Assembly: GCA_027019165.1 (NCBI GenBank) | Contig: JALUXC010000016.1 | Coordinates: 62,001 to 126,000, forward strand | Length of the DNA stretch: 64,000 nucleotides | Origin: Pseudophaeobacter sp. | Lineage (GTDB): Bacteria > Pseudomonadota > Alphaproteobacteria > Rhodobacterales > Rhodobacteraceae | Reading direction: 5' to 3' | Shown here: positions 27,257 through 36,582 of the stretch, in pieces | Layout of the letters: every line of letters starts with the position of its first letter | How positions within the stretch are numbered: position 1 is the first letter of the stretch | Translations under genes and position numbers: made by a program | The notes under the pieces: generated by a model | What the model was told of the DNA's origin: nothing | Seen by the model: the letters and a program-made list of their open reading frames with translations, nothing else | The model's database searches: none

Positions 27257-28186
27257 TCAGGAGTGGATGATCTTCTTGATCCTTTTGTTCTGCGGGTCGT
27301 TCAAAGAGATCTCTACCAGCCAGTCCCGAAACACACGCGCATCCGGGTGATCGTATGGGCCTTCTGGTGAAATCAAATAGAAGGCTTCATTGAGTGGAGC
27401 CTCGATATCGAAAGGTTTGATCAAACGGCCGCGATCGATTTCGGGGTCGATCATGGAGGAGCGGGCCAAAGCGACCCCTCCACCGCGCGCTGCAAGCTCG
27501 AAAGCCAAAAGGGAGGTGTCAAACTGCAGTCCTTGGCCGGCGTCAATCCCTTTGGTCTTGGCTGCTTTGAGCCAGGTGGCCCATCCTTCCTCATAGCCCA
27601 GAACGTGAAGCAGGCGATGCTGCTCCAGATCTTGTGGGCTCAATAGTGGCCGTTCGCCTTGCAGAAAACCAGGAGAACAGACCGGTGTGATGACTTCCCA
27701 TGTCAGGCGGTCGACCCGGCAACCGGGCCAGTTTCCGGTGCCATACTGGATATCCAAATCCAGTTTTTCCTGATCAAACGGGTCTCCCCAAACGCTTGAG
27801 ACAAGGCGAACCGGCAAATCCGGGTGACGCTCAAAGAAGTCCTGCAGCCGTGGGGCCAGCCAATTTACGGAGTAACCCACAGGGGCGCGGACGGTCAGGA
27901 CTTCGGAGCGTCGGCGGCCAAAGACCTCTTCAGTCCCGGCGGCCAGACGGTCAAAACTGTCGCGCACCTTGGGCAGATAAGCCGCTCCCATCTTTGTGAG
28001 CACCAGAGAACGGGGTTTTCGCTCGAACAAAGGCTCGCGCAGATGGTGTTCCAGCAGTTTGACCTGTTTGCTAATCGCGGCCTGAGTAAGGTTTAATTCT
28101 TCGGCGGCGTGGGTGAAACTGAGGTGTCGGGCCGAGGCCTCAAAGGCCCGCAGCCATGTCAAATGCGGAAGATATCGTGAGGACAT
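27257..28186 (-). CDS. LysR-family transcriptional regulator (GcvA/AmpR-like)
   Basis: A 309-residue regulator. The helix-turn-helix is 'LTWLRAFEASARHLSFTHAAEELNLTQAAISKQVKLLE'. The substrate domain has the GcvA/AmpR-type 'WLAPRLQDFFERHPDLPVRLV' and the terminal 'DARVFRDWLVEI'. It is divergent from a class C beta-lactamase-fold hydrolase, the same layout as ampR-ampC, so it likely regulates that gene and perhaps the neighbouring peptide transporter. Confidence 0.9.
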   Translation of the reverse strand: MSSRYLPHLTWLRAFEASARHLSFTHAAEELNLTQAAISKQVKLLEHHLREPLFERKPRSLVLTKMGAAYLPKVRDSFDRLAAGTEEVFGRRRSEVLTVRAPVGYSVNWLAPRLQDFFERHPDLPVRLVSSVWGDPFDQEKLDLDIQYGTGNWPGCRVDRLTWEVITPVCSPGFLQGERPLLSPQDLEQHRLLHVLGYEEGWATWLKAAKTKGIDAGQGLQFDTSLLAFELAARGGGVALARSSMIDPEIDRGRLIKPFDIEAPLNEAFYLISPEGPYDHPDARVFRDWLVEISLNDPQNKRIKKIIHS

Positions 28187-28294
28187 AAAATACCGAGCTA
28201 TAACTTTTCTTCTATCTTAAGTCGATTTTTCGTTGCTTGAAAGGTGCATGTTGGTGGGGCCAAAGTCTCGGTGCAGACACCGGAGGGCCATAGC

Positions 28295-29488
28295 GTGCAA
28301 GATATTTTGGGTTTTGATGCAAAGCGGCTTTCCCGGATTTCGCAATGGATGCAGTCGCATGTTGACGACGGGCGGCTGCCGGGGCTGGCGGTGCAGGTGT
28401 CAAGACGCGGTGAGATTGCGTTCTCTGAGCGGGCAGGGTTTCAGGATGTCGAAAAACAACTGCCTGTCCGGTCGGATGCGCTTTGGCGCATTTATTCGAT
28501 GACCAAACCCATAACGTCCATTGGAGTTTTGATGTTGTATGAGGAAGGCACCTTCCAACTGGATCAGCCTGTGGCCGACTTTCTGCCCGCATTTGCCGAT
28601 GTGCAGGTTTGGAGAGGACCTGGCCATGCGCTGGATGAAACCGATCCTCTGATGCGTCCGATAACCGTTCACGATTTGCTGACACATCAGTCTGGGCTGG
28701 TCTATGGCGATCCCGAGGGCACGCTTTTGGAAAGGGAACTCTCAGAACAGGGTCTCGACTTCGATCGGGATGTTTCAACAATGGCCGAGGCTGTGGATCG
28801 TCTCACCAGACTTCCGTTGGCGTTTCAACCTGGACAGCGTTGGTCGTATGGCCTGTCCACTGATGTCCTCGGGCATTTTATTGAGGTTCTTTCCGGAAGA
28901 TCCCTTCGTGATTTCTTCAAAAGCCGGATCTTTGCGCCGCTGAACATGACGCAGACCGATTTTATCGTACCTGAAAATGAGGCGCATCGTTTGGCAGTCC
29001 TATATGAACACGACAAAGATGGATTTTCTCGTGCAGCCGACCAGAACACATGCGCATCGCCCAAAACCCTGCAAAGCGGTGGGGCGGGATTGGTGTCCAC
29101 TATGGAAGACTACCAGCGTTTCGCAGATATGCTGTTGCGGCGGGGAGCCTGTGATGGCGGACATCTCTTGGGGCGCAAGACGTTCGATTTGATGGTTCGC
29201 AACCATATGGGTGGTGATCTGGCCAGCCGAGGGCAGCCCCATTTCAGCGAAACGACGATGGAAGGCATCGGGTTTGGTCTTGGACTGTCGGTCATGCTTG
29301 ACCCGGCGCGCGCCAGAATCACTGGCTCACCCGGAGAGTTTGCTTGGGGCGGTTGGGCGTCAACCGCGTTCTGGGTGGACCCAGTCGAAGAGATGACGGT
29401 GATTCTGATGACACAACTTGCGCCGTCCTCAGCTTACACCCTGCGGCGACAACTCCGGGTGCTTAGCTATCAGGCGCTTGTTGACTAG
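28295..29488 (+). CDS. Serine hydrolase of the class C beta-lactamase/esterase family
   Basis: About 397 residues. The SxxK motif is 'SMTK' (in 'WRIYSMTKPITSIGVLMLYEEG') and the Tyr motif is 'YGLS' in 'QRWSYGLSTDVLG'; the domain ends 'GWASTAFWVDP'. There is no signal peptide, so it is probably a cytoplasmic esterase, D-aminopeptidase or transesterase rather than a secreted beta-lactamase. The GTG at 28295 was chosen because GGAGGG lies 7 bases before it; the frame extends to 28244 without a good ribosome site. It converges on the ABC ATPase gene with a 4-base overlap of stops. Confidence 0.85.
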   Translation: MQDILGFDAKRLSRISQWMQSHVDDGRLPGLAVQVSRRGEIAFSERAGFQDVEKQLPVRSDALWRIYSMTKPITSIGVLMLYEEGTFQLDQPVADFLPAFADVQVWRGPGHALDETDPLMRPITVHDLLTHQSGLVYGDPEGTLLERELSEQGLDFDRDVSTMAEAVDRLTRLPLAFQPGQRWSYGLSTDVLGHFIEVLSGRSLRDFFKSRIFAPLNMTQTDFIVPENEAHRLAVLYEHDKDGFSRAADQNTCASPKTLQSGGAGLVSTMEDYQRFADMLLRRGACDGGHLLGRKTFDLMVRNHMGGDLASRGQPHFSETTMEGIGFGLGLSVMLDPARARITGSPGEFAWGGWASTAFWVDPVEEMTVILMTQLAPSSAYTLRRQLRVLSYQALVD

Positions 29489-31128
29489 CCCTGCACCAGG
29501 TGGCTTGGCGTGGCGTCCCGACCGGCTTGGACCTCTTCCAGCCAACCTTGCCGCATCTTTGGAACCGAGGTCAGCAGCAGTTTTGTGTAGGGATGATACG
29601 GTGGTCTGAACACCTGCTCTGCCGGACCCTGATCAACAACGCGCCCCTCCTGCATGACGACGATCTGGTCCGCAAAATCCGCTATGGTGGACAAGTCATG
29701 GCTAATGAAGATGTAGGAAATGCCAAGCCTGTCTCTGAGGGATTTCAGCAACTCGATCACGCCTGCAGCAACCACTGTATCCAGAGCAGAGGTCACCTCA
29801 TCGCAAAGGATCACCTTGGGTTCGGCGGCCAGTGCTCGTGCTAGGTTTACACGTTGTTTCTGCCCACCGGAAAGCTCTCCCGGATAGCGGCTGGCAAAGC
29901 TCGGCGGCAAGTCAACCAGTTCCAGAAGTTCCGCGATCCGCTCGCTGCGCTTTTGGCCTTTTAGGCCTTTGTAAAACTCCAGTGGCCTGCCAAGAATATC
30001 CCGGATCCTTTGGCGCGGGTTGAGCGCCGTATCTGCCATTTGAAAGACGATCTGACAGTCCTGAAGCGTCTGGCGGCCCCGGTCTTTCACGTTGTGGGGC
30101 AAGGTTTGCCCCTCTAGGGTGACCGTGCCTTTTTTCAGGGGCGTCAGCCCTGCGATGACCCGTGCCAAGGTGCTTTTGCCAGACCCGCTCTCTCCGATGA
30201 CGCCAACCACCGACCCTTTGGGGACATCGACGGATACATCGTGCAAAATTGTCACCGCACCATAGGCGGCTGTTACGTTGCGTGCGGACAGGACCGGGGG
30301 CGGCGTTTCTGCCGCCGGGGCAGGCTGCGGCAACAGGTGCGGCGCTGGGCGTACCGCGGCCATCAGTGTTTTAGTGTAATCGTGTTGCGGTTCATGCAGG
30401 ATTTGCTCGGTTGCGCCTTCCTCGACGATTTCACCGTTCTTCAGCACAAGAATGCGATCCGCAACCTGAGCCACCACAGCCAGGTCATGTGTTACATAGA
30501 TTGCCGCCGTGCCCTGATCGTGAATGATGCCCTTGAAGGCCTTCAAAACCTCGACCTGGGTGGTCACATCAAGCGCTGTGGTCGGCTCATCCAGAATAAG
30601 CAAATCCGGACTGCAAGACATCGCCATGGCTGCCATAAGACGTTGTAGTTGACCGCCTGATACCTGATGGGGAAACCGATCGCCGATGGTGTCCGGATTC
30701 GGTAGGTCCAGCTTGCGATAGAGCGTTTTTGCCTGCTGCGTCAGGCTGGATGCATCCGCGCGCCCATGCCACAGCGGCGCTTCGATCACCTGCCTGCCAA
30801 TACGCAGCGCCGGATTAAAACTGGCTGCTGCCGACTGGGCAACATAGGATACCTCATCCCCGCGCAGGGCATGTCGCTCCGCCGGGGGGATCTGCATGAT
30901 ATCGCGTCCGTTCAACCACACTTCGCCCTTCGCAATGCGACAGCCGGGTCGCGCAAAACCCATCGCCGTCAAGGAGATCGTGGATTTTCCCGATCCGCTT
31001 TCTCCGATCAGGGCGAGCACTTCGCCCTTTTTCACGGACAGTGAGACATCCCGAACAATTGGCACATAGGCACCGCCGGGCGGGCGGCCTTCGACGCGGA
31101 GGTTCTTGATGGTCAGTATCGTGTTCAT
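29485..31128 (-). CDS. Peptide/nickel-type ABC transporter ATPase, two fused ATP-binding domains (DppDF-like)
   Basis: A 547-residue protein with two complete ABC cassettes. Each has a Walker A 'GESGSGKST'; the signatures are 'VSGGQLQR' and 'LSGGQKQR', and the Walker B regions 'LLILDEPTTALD' and 'VILCDEVTSALD'. Fused DppD-DppF ATPases are common in alphaproteobacterial peptide importers. ATG 31128 overlaps the stop of the upstream permease gene by 4 bases (ATGA), so the permeases and ATPase form one transcript. Confidence 0.94.
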   Translation of the reverse strand: MNTILTIKNLRVEGRPPGGAYVPIVRDVSLSVKKGEVLALIGESGSGKSTISLTAMGFARPGCRIAKGEVWLNGRDIMQIPPAERHALRGDEVSYVAQSAAASFNPALRIGRQVIEAPLWHGRADASSLTQQAKTLYRKLDLPNPDTIGDRFPHQVSGGQLQRLMAAMAMSCSPDLLILDEPTTALDVTTQVEVLKAFKGIIHDQGTAAIYVTHDLAVVAQVADRILVLKNGEIVEEGATEQILHEPQHDYTKTLMAAVRPAPHLLPQPAPAAETPPPVLSARNVTAAYGAVTILHDVSVDVPKGSVVGVIGESGSGKSTLARVIAGLTPLKKGTVTLEGQTLPHNVKDRGRQTLQDCQIVFQMADTALNPRQRIRDILGRPLEFYKGLKGQKRSERIAELLELVDLPPSFASRYPGELSGGQKQRVNLARALAAEPKVILCDEVTSALDTVVAAGVIELLKSLRDRLGISYIFISHDLSTIADFADQIVVMQEGRVVDQGPAEQVFRPPYHPYTKLLLTSVPKMRQGWLEEVQAGRDATPSHLVQG

Positions 31129-32000
31129 TCGTCGATCTTCTCTAGAACAGTTTCCCCCTGCTGGCGCTGCTGGAACCAGTCCACCAGAAGGTTCATGCTG
31201 ACGGTCAGCGAGGCGATGCAGGCGGCCGGGATCAGCGCGGCAGAGGAGCCGAGAAACAGCCCGCCCACGTTTTCCTGAACCATCAGCCCCCAATCTGCGG
31301 CAGGCTCCTGTACGCCAAGGCCCAGGAAGGACAGGCCAGATAGAAATAGGATCGAAAAGGTGAACCTGAGGCCAAACTCAGCGATCAGCGGGGCCATGCA
31401 ATTGGGCAGAATTTCTCGTGTCAGTATCCACCAAGTGCCTTCTCCGCGAGCACGGGCAGCTTCGACAAAATCCATCACGCCAATGTCATAGCCAAGAGCG
31501 CGAGAGACCCTGAATACGCTGGTGGACATAACGAGACCGACGGTCAGCACCAAGACGGTTTGCGATGTGCCAAAGGCACCGATCACCACCAGGGCCAGCA
31601 TCGTCGAGGGAAAAGCCATAAAGGCTTCGACAATGCGGCTGACCACAATATCGAATCCGCCCTTCAGGATCGCGGCGGCGAAGCCAAGCGCGACGCCAAA
31701 GACGAAGGTTATGATCGTGGTGATCAGGGCAAGCGAAAGGGTGGTGCGAACCCCATAAATCAGCCGGGACAATACATCCCGGCCCAGTTTGTCAGTGCCG
31801 AGGATTCCGCCTTCGCCAATGGGGGCAAACGTCTGGGGCGAGATGATCTCGGCCTCTCCATGGGGCGCGATCCACGGTCCGACAACAGCCAGCAGGATCC
31901 AGATCAGCAGGATGAAGCCAGCGATAGCAGCGGTCCAGGTCAAGCGCAGTCGACTGAGCGTGGAGGTCTGCTGGATAGAGACGTCGGGCGTGTCGCTCAT
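31125..32000 (-). CDS. ABC transporter permease, DppC-like
   Basis: A 291-residue inner-membrane permease. An N-terminal transmembrane helix ('AAIAGFILLIWILLAVVGPWIAP') is followed by the DppC-type periplasmic segment with 'GTDKLGRDVLSRLIYG' and five further helices; the EAA loop that contacts the ATPase is 'DFVEAARARGEGTWWILTREILPN'. It overlaps both neighbours by 4 bases (ATGA). Confidence 0.93.
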   Translation of the reverse strand: MSDTPDVSIQQTSTLSRLRLTWTAAIAGFILLIWILLAVVGPWIAPHGEAEIISPQTFAPIGEGGILGTDKLGRDVLSRLIYGVRTTLSLALITTIITFVFGVALGFAAAILKGGFDIVVSRIVEAFMAFPSTMLALVVIGAFGTSQTVLVLTVGLVMSTSVFRVSRALGYDIGVMDFVEAARARGEGTWWILTREILPNCMAPLIAEFGLRFTFSILFLSGLSFLGLGVQEPAADWGLMVQENVGGLFLGSSAALIPAACIASLTVSMNLLVDWFQQRQQGETVLEKIDE

Positions 32001-32944
32001 TTGGGATACCTCAGGCGTGGGTTGCTCATGATGGACAGCACATCGGCCAGAAGATTTAGAAGGATATAGACTGATCCGAAAATCATCGCGCAGGCTTGGA
32101 TCAAGGGGATATCGCGCAGGGTCACTCCGTCGATCAAAAGCCGGGTGAGGCCAGGCACTCCAAACACGGTTTCGACAATGATAACACCGGAAACCATATA
32201 GCTGAGGTTCAGGGCGATGACGGTGAGGATCGGCGACAACGCATTGGGCAGGGCGTGGCGCAGAACCAAATGCCTTTTGGGCAACCCTTTCAAGGCGGCC
32301 ATTTCCAGATAGGGCGATGTGAAAATATTGATTACGGAACTGCGGGTCATTCGCATCATATGCGCCAGCACGGCAAAGCTGAGTGTCGCAACGGGCAGTG
32401 CCAGGGCACGGAAATTGTCCCAGAAGTCATAATAGGGACGCGTGTTTGCCGTCGCCGACAACCACTTCAATTCGACGGCAAAGAGTTTCATCAGGACGAG
32501 ACCGATGAAAAACTCCGGCACTGCGATCAGGGCCAGTGTGGAAACCGCCAGCGTCTTGTCGATGCGTCCGCCCGCTCGCATTGCGGCCCATAGCCCAAGT
32601 GACAATGACAGGGGAACAGAGATGGCCGCAGCAAGCAGGGCCAGGCGCACCGTGTTCCAAAGGCGGCTTTCGATCATGTCGGCCACGGGGCGTTTGGTGG
32701 CCAGAGAGGTCCCAAGGTCTCCTGTTAGCAATCCGTTGAGCCAATCGAGATAGCGCACCAGGGCAGGGCGATTAAGTCCCATCTCTTCGCGCAATGTGGC
32801 CAGCGCCTCTTCTGTGCGGCTTTGCCCAAGAATGGCTTCGGCCACATCTCCGGGCAGGATCTCGGTTGCGGCAAAAATGATGACGGAGGCCAGAAATAGG
32901 GTAAGCAACCCCTGGCCCAGCCGCCACAAAATGATCTTGTACAC
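31997..32944 (-). CDS. ABC transporter permease, DppB-like
   Basis: A 315-residue permease with the DppB N-terminus 'YKIILWRLGQGLLTLFLASVI', 'LPGDVAEAILGQ', 'LNRPALVRYLDWLNGLLTGD LG' and an EAA loop 'EMAALKGLPKRHLVLRHALPN'. I chose the GTG at 32944 because GGAGGGAGGAA lies just before it and the protein then begins at the conserved first helix; ATG 32989 or 33067 would add an unconserved leader. It is the first gene of the minus-strand transporter operon, divergent from the binding-protein gene. Confidence 0.9.
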   Translation of the reverse strand: MYKIILWRLGQGLLTLFLASVIIFAATEILPGDVAEAILGQSRTEEALATLREEMGLNRPALVRYLDWLNGLLTGDLGTSLATKRPVADMIESRLWNTVRLALLAAAISVPLSLSLGLWAAMRAGGRIDKTLAVSTLALIAVPEFFIGLVLMKLFAVELKWLSATANTRPYYDFWDNFRALALPVATLSFAVLAHMMRMTRSSVINIFTSPYLEMAALKGLPKRHLVLRHALPNALSPILTVIALNLSYMVSGVIIVETVFGVPGLTRLLIDGVTLRDIPLIQACAMIFGSVYILLNLLADVLSIMSNPRLRYPK

Positions 32945-33198
32945 CCTGTTCCTCCCTCCAAGGCCTGCACGATCTTCCAAAAAGCTCATGCTGCGAACAA
33001 CCAACAAAACTCGCCCGTTTGGGTGTGTTTTTGTTATGGCTCGGCAGTTCCTGAGGTGGGTATCCAAACTGCCAAAAGTCTGGGTCAGGCATAACTGGAG
33101 TTATGCCTAGGGTGTGCTTTGTGTCGTTTGATATCGGTTCTGGTTTGTTTCAGGCTGCGTCCCAGGGCGTGAAAACGCGCATGTTGGGAGGAATGCAA

Positions 33199-34776
33199 AT
33201 GTCAGATATTGATGGTCTCGTTCGACGCTACCGGGCCGGTGCGCTGAGCCGCCGCGGTTTTATCAAGCGGGCAGGGGCCGCTGGGCTGGTCTTGCCGGCG
33301 GCCAGTGCGGTTCTGAGCGCTGCGGGGCCTGCTTTTGCGCAGACGCCCAGTCGTGGCGGTTGGCTGCGTATTGCTCAGGGCAACACCGATGATACGCTTG
33401 AGCCGATCGGTATGACGGATGAGGCAGACGGTATTCTGGGCAACTGCGTCTATCAGCGCCTGACACGTTTTGCGCCAAACCTGGAGGTCGGAGGCGATGC
33501 TGCCGAGGAGTGGAGCGTCAACGATGCGGCCACCGAATGGGTTTTCAAACTGCGGAGCGGTCTCACCTTCCACAATGGCCAGTCGCTGACATCGGCAGAT
33601 GTTGTTGAAAGCCTGCAACGCCACATTGCGGAAGGTTCTGAATCTCCTGCCAAGGCACTGCTCGCCACCGTGACCGAGATCAGCGCCCCCGATGCGATGA
33701 GTGTCAAGATCGTCATGTCCTCTGGCAATGCTGACCTGCCGGTCATCATGTCCGACTACCATCTGTCCATCCATCCCGCAGGGTTCACCGATTTCGCAAG
33801 GGCCATCGGTTCCGGTCCGTTCAAGGTGATGGAGTTCATCCCGGGCGAACGTGTAGTTCTTGAACGCTTTGAGGACTACTACGAGGACGGCAAGCCCTAT
33901 CTCGACGGTCTCGATTTCATTCCTGTACCGGATGCCAACGCCATGATCAGTACGTTCCTAGCCGGAGACGTGGACCTGATCACAGGGGTTCCGACCTTTG
34001 CGCTGGCGCAGATGGAAGCAAACCCCAACGTCGCGGTTCACAACACCCCTTCTGGTGCCTTTTCCAACATGGTGATGATGACGGATCGGGCGCCGACGGA
34101 CAATCCAGACTTCCGAAAGGGCATGAAACATGCGCTTGACCGGGAACTGGTTCTGAACCAGGTCTTCAAGGGGATTGGCACCATTGCAGCGGACACGCCC
34201 ATCGGGCCGACTTACAAATACTGGTGCGAGGACGTCAAACCCGCTGACTATGATCTGGACAAGGCAAAGTTCTACTTTGACAAGGCGGGCATCAACGCGG
34301 TCGAGCTTTTCACATCGGAAACGGCCGGCAACTCGGCCAATGACATTGCGTTGACCTTCCAGCAATCGGCCAAGGGCGCGGCTGACGTCAGAGTTTCGAA
34401 GGTCCCGTCCGATGGCTATTGGTCCACAACCTGGATGCAAAAGCCGATGACCATGTCCGGCTGGAACGCGCGCCCCACGGTTGATGCCTTTCTGACCATT
34501 GCGCATATGGCGGGGGGCAGCTGGAACGAAACGATGTGGGGCAACGAGACCACCGATCAGATGATCATTGCAGCAAGGGCGGAATTGGACGAAACCAAGC
34601 GACGCCAGATCTATTGTGACCTACAGCACATGCTGAACGAGGATGGCGGTCTGATGATCCCCGTCTTTGCCAACCAGTTGGAGGCCACCGCTGCACATGT
34701 CATGGGATACACACCACATTCGGTTGGAGCCATGGGCGGGTTCGGTCAGACCCTGCGCAACGTCTGGCTTGGGTAA
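33199..34776 (+). CDS. ABC transporter substrate-binding protein, family 5 (peptide type), Tat-exported
   Basis: A 525-residue periplasmic binding protein. The N-terminus carries 'LSRRGFIKRAGAAGLVLPAA', a twin-arginine signal, with cleavage near 'AFA-Q'. The mature protein has the SBP_bac_5 features 'AEEWSVNDAATEWVFKLRSGLTFHNGQ' and 'GSGPFKVMEFIPGERVVLERF'. It is the only plus-strand gene of the transporter, divergent from the permeases. ATG 33199 is 7 bases from GGGAGG, unlike ATG 33193. The 254 bases between the two transcripts hold both promoters. Confidence 0.92.
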   Translation: MSDIDGLVRRYRAGALSRRGFIKRAGAAGLVLPAASAVLSAAGPAFAQTPSRGGWLRIAQGNTDDTLEPIGMTDEADGILGNCVYQRLTRFAPNLEVGGDAAEEWSVNDAATEWVFKLRSGLTFHNGQSLTSADVVESLQRHIAEGSESPAKALLATVTEISAPDAMSVKIVMSSGNADLPVIMSDYHLSIHPAGFTDFARAIGSGPFKVMEFIPGERVVLERFEDYYEDGKPYLDGLDFIPVPDANAMISTFLAGDVDLITGVPTFALAQMEANPNVAVHNTPSGAFSNMVMMTDRAPTDNPDFRKGMKHALDRELVLNQVFKGIGTIAADTPIGPTYKYWCEDVKPADYDLDKAKFYFDKAGINAVELFTSETAGNSANDIALTFQQSAKGAADVRVSKVPSDGYWSTTWMQKPMTMSGWNARPTVDAFLTIAHMAGGSWNETMWGNETTDQMIIAARAELDETKRRQIYCDLQHMLNEDGGLMIPVFANQLEATAAHVMGYTPHSVGAMGGFGQTLRNVWLG

Positions 34777-35110
34777 TTCAAGGCCTTTGGGCGATACGAG
34801 GCCATAGTAGACCGCCCCGGCTCAATCATTCTGGACCGCCTTCCGGCTTCTGGGGGGCGGTTTGGGCCAGTTGCCTTTCAGACGGAAGGGCTTCGATCAG
34901 GCCGGGAAACTTCAACGTGGCATCCGAGGCGCATCTGGCATCCTCGTTTTCCCGAAAATCGCCCCACCTTAGCGTTGAGTATGCGCGGCAGGGTTTTTCC
35001 TCATCCCGCTGGGAGATCGCTCCATGATCGTATCCTGTCCGAAGCGACCGTCCAGAAACCACACACAAAAGGTGGTTTTTCAGTTGGCTGTTGAACTGTG
35101 ATGGCACGGG
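34777..35110. other. Intergenic region after the binding-protein gene
   Basis: 334 bases between convergent genes. A minus-strand frame at 34826-35107 (93 codons) has no ribosome site and no recognisable motif. A hairpin near 35056-35078 is listed separately. I see no supported gene here. Confidence 0.45.
35056..35080 (+). terminator. Possible terminator between convergent genes
   Basis: AAACCAC and GTGGTTT form a 7-bp stem with a 9-base loop, followed on the plus strand by two further T residues. It lies about 280 bases after the binding-protein stop and 31 bases past the aldehyde dehydrogenase stop on the other strand. It is a weak candidate. Confidence 0.35.
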
Positions 35111-36574
35111 TCAACGCATGACGAATGGGTCGGGGATCGGGTCGTCCGAGGTGCGCAGCCACACTGTTTTCACCGTTGTATAATCCAGGGCTGCGGCAAG
35201 CCCGCCTTCGCGTCCATGACCCGAAAGCCCGTGCCCTCCGAATGGCGCAATGGGAGAGACGGCGCGATATGTGTTGATCCATACAATTCCGGCCCGGATG
35301 GCGCGGATCATGCGATGGGCCCGGGTCAGATCGCGGGTGAAAACGCCAGAGGCAAGCCCATATGGCGTTGCGTTGGCAAGCGCGATGGCCTCCTCTTCGG
35401 TGTCAAAGCTCAGGACAGACAGCACCGGACCAAACAGCTCTTCGGTGACGCAAGGGGCCTCTGGCGCCTCGCTGCAATCAAGGATGGTGGGCGGAAAGAA
35501 AAAGCCGTCACCCTGGGGCGCTTCTCCTCCGCTGATCAGCTTGGCGCCTGCGTCAAGCGACTGCGAAACAACGCTTTCGATGCGCTCACGCTGGCGAAGA
35601 GAGCACAGCGGCCCCACCTCTGTTTCCATATCGTTCGGAGCCCCGATGCGCACCGCTTCGGCCTTGGCTTTCAACTGCTCAACGAATGCATCCCGCACCG
35701 AGCGCTGCACCAACAGGCGTGAGCCTGCCACACAGCTTTGCCCGGTGGCCGCAAAGATCCCTGCAACCTGCGCATTCACCGCGCTGGCAATATCGGCATC
35801 CTCAAAGACGATAAACGGAGACTTTCCGCCCAGCTCAAGCGAGGTTTTGGCCAGGTTGTCCGCACTGGCGCGCACGATATGGCGTGCGGTGTCCGGCCCG
35901 CCGGTAAAGGCCACATGCGCGACCATCGGGTGGGAGGTCAGCGCCTTGCCTGCTTCGGGGCCGCCAGTGAGGATATTGACAACGCCCGCCGGGAAACCCG
36001 CCTCATGGACCAGGCGCGCAAATTCAAGCAGCGGCGCAGGGCCGTCCTCGCTGGCCTTCAGAACCACGGTGCAGCCTGCCGCGAGGGCTGGGCCCAATTT
36101 GACGGCAGAGAGAAACAGCTGACTGTTCCAGGGCACGATGGCGGCCACCACGCCGACAGGTTCCCGGCGCAGCCAGACCTCCATGTCGGGCTTGTCGATG
36201 GGCAGATGCGCGCCTTCGATCTTGTCTGCCAGTCCGGCATAGTAACGATAATAGTCAGCGACATAGGCAATCTGGGCCGAGGTTTCGCGGATGATCTTGC
36301 CGGTGTCGCGGGTTTCCAGCGCTGCAAGGCGCGGCGCGGCCTCTTGCACCAGATCGGCCAGACGATACAGCAGCTTGCCGCGCTGCGTGGCCGTCAGTCC
36401 GGCCCAGGCTGGCGCAACAAACGCCCTGTCCGCCGCACGAATGGCGCGCTCCACATCTTTCGCAGTGGCCTCCGGCATTACGGCCCAGGGCTGGCCCGTG
36501 GCCGGATCAAGGCTCTCGAAACCCGCGGTGCCATTTTCGAATGCGCCGTCGATATAGTGCTGAAACCGGTCCAT
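35111..36574 (-). CDS. Aldehyde dehydrogenase (NAD(P)-dependent)
   Basis: A 487-residue ALDH-superfamily enzyme. The catalytic Glu is in 'LELGGKSPFIV' and the nucleophile Cys in 'ATGQSCVAGSR'; 'PWNSQLFLS' and 'FGPVLSVLSF' are further family marks. It would oxidise the aldehyde released by the neighbouring monooxygenase. ATG 36574 follows GAGGAA; ATG 36586 would overlap the monooxygenase stop (ATGA) but has no ribosome site. Last gene of a five-gene minus-strand operon. Confidence 0.92.
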   Translation of the reverse strand: MDRFQHYIDGAFENGTAGFESLDPATGQPWAVMPEATAKDVERAIRAADRAFVAPAWAGLTATQRGKLLYRLADLVQEAAPRLAALETRDTGKIIRETSAQIAYVADYYRYYAGLADKIEGAHLPIDKPDMEVWLRREPVGVVAAIVPWNSQLFLSAVKLGPALAAGCTVVLKASEDGPAPLLEFARLVHEAGFPAGVVNILTGGPEAGKALTSHPMVAHVAFTGGPDTARHIVRASADNLAKTSLELGGKSPFIVFEDADIASAVNAQVAGIFAATGQSCVAGSRLLVQRSVRDAFVEQLKAKAEAVRIGAPNDMETEVGPLCSLRQRERIESVVSQSLDAGAKLISGGEAPQGDGFFFPPTILDCSEAPEAPCVTEELFGPVLSVLSFDTEEEAIALANATPYGLASGVFTRDLTRAHRMIRAIRAGIVWINTYRAVSPIAPFGGHGLSGHGREGGLAAALDYTTVKTVWLRTSDDPIPDPFVMR

Positions 36575-36582
36575 GGCGTTCC

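Noticed and set aside
34826-35107. 93-codon minus-strand frame between convergent genes
   Set aside because: No ribosome site, no domain; overlaps a hairpin that looks like a terminator.
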